Positions 63,527 through 64,000 of a stretch of 64,000 nt of DNA are shown piece by piece. The first letter of the stretch is position 1; the number at the start of each line of letters is the position of its first letter. The position numbers and the translations under genes are program-made. The DNA lies in the NCBI RefSeq assembly GCF_963678635.1, contig NC_087062.1, positions 69,598,223 through 69,662,222 of the forward strand, given 5' to 3'. The stretch comes from Symsagittifera roscoffensis. Its lineage: Eukaryota > Xenacoelomorpha > Acoela > Convolutidae. The notes beneath the pieces were generated by a model. It saw only the letters and a program-made list of their open reading frames with translations, did not search any database and had not been told where the DNA came from.

Positions 63527-64000
63527 GGTTAAAAAACTATTGTATACTCTATACAGTTCAACTGTATCACTCTATACTGTATACTATATACTCTATACTG
63601 TATACTGTATATACAGATTTTTCAATTAGTTTAGTTTCACTAGTTTTACATGTATTTGATGTTCATGTTGTAGAACAACAATATTCATTCTTCTAGAACA
63701 TTTAAAATGTACAGGATTTCGGCATGACTTTTTTAAAACAGGTAATTGTAACCGTTACCGTAACGTGACAATGGGGTTAAAAAACTATTGTATACTCTAT
63801 ACAGTTCAACTGTATCACTCTATACTGTATACTATATACTCTATACTGTATACTGTATATACAGATTTTTCAATTAGTTTAGTTTCACTAGTTTTACATG
63901 TATTTGATGTTCATGTTGTAGAACAACAATATTCATTCTTCTAGAACATTTAAAATGTACAGGATTTCGGCATGCATTTTTTTAAAACAGGTAATTGTAA
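63527..64000. repeat. Tandem repeat of 248-bp period continuing past the window
   Basis: GGTTAAAAAACTATTGTATA starts copies at 63527 and 63775, and the second is cut by the window end. Each contains a TATAC/CTATACTG microsatellite and TGTTCATGTTGTAGAACAAC. The two copies are almost identical, which suggests recent duplication or an active array. Confidence 0.92.

Overview
This is an AT-rich eukaryotic window dominated by one large intron-rich gene on the + strand, buried in transposons and followed by a tandem satellite. The gene enters from the left already in progress and ends with a stop codon at 44557-44559. Its exons are short, almost all bounded by phase-1 introns with GT..AG borders, and separated by introns of up to 14.3 kb. 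Metazoan-type exon-shuffled domains, Ty3/gypsy elements with a DQG-type integrase, hAT-type MITEs and one apparent GG..AG intron all fit an animal. The relaxed G*-AG splicing is best known from appendicularian tunicates (Oikopleura and relatives), so a larvacean with an enlarged genome is my best guess. This is inference, and no marker gene fixes the species.

The gene (829-44559) joins in frame to 859 codons plus stop. It encodes six fibronectin-III-like domains of about 94-103 residues (exons from 829 to 13923), then a Ser/Thr/Pro-rich stalk built from three mini-exons and one longer exon (18260-28222). Next come an acidic juxtamembrane stretch and one transmembrane helix (29132-29315), and last a short cytoplasmic tail (29976-30035 and 44382-44559) with a 12-residue Asn run and two PPxY motifs. 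This is the layout of a type I adhesion- or receptor-like surface protein whose tail could bind WW-domain proteins such as NEDD4-family ligases. The N-terminus and promoter lie outside the window.

The introns hold the mobile DNA. Three LTR elements all lie antisense to the gene: a 2.1-kb non-autonomous one (19774-21859) and two decayed Ty3/gypsy copies (30811-36075 and 38729-43617). Both gypsy copies have lost the palm of reverse transcriptase. The second sits inside an older dispersed repeat with a perfect TAACT target duplication. Other families are hAT-like MITEs with CAGGGGCGGAT termini, fold-back elements rich in AATCGATTATAATC with CCCGCA termini, a fold-back element with CCCGGGTTG termini, a repeat triplicated at 9.9-11.5 kb, and a possible tRNA-derived SINE.

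From 46851 to 62985 lies a 16-kb satellite of about 44 monomers of roughly 360-372 bp. The core is homogenised and contains a 745-bp dimeric higher-order repeat. After it come GGAATCC-rich repeats and two tandem duplications (58-bp and 248-bp periods) running off the right end. I see no other convincing protein-coding gene. Most remaining open frames are short and chance-like.
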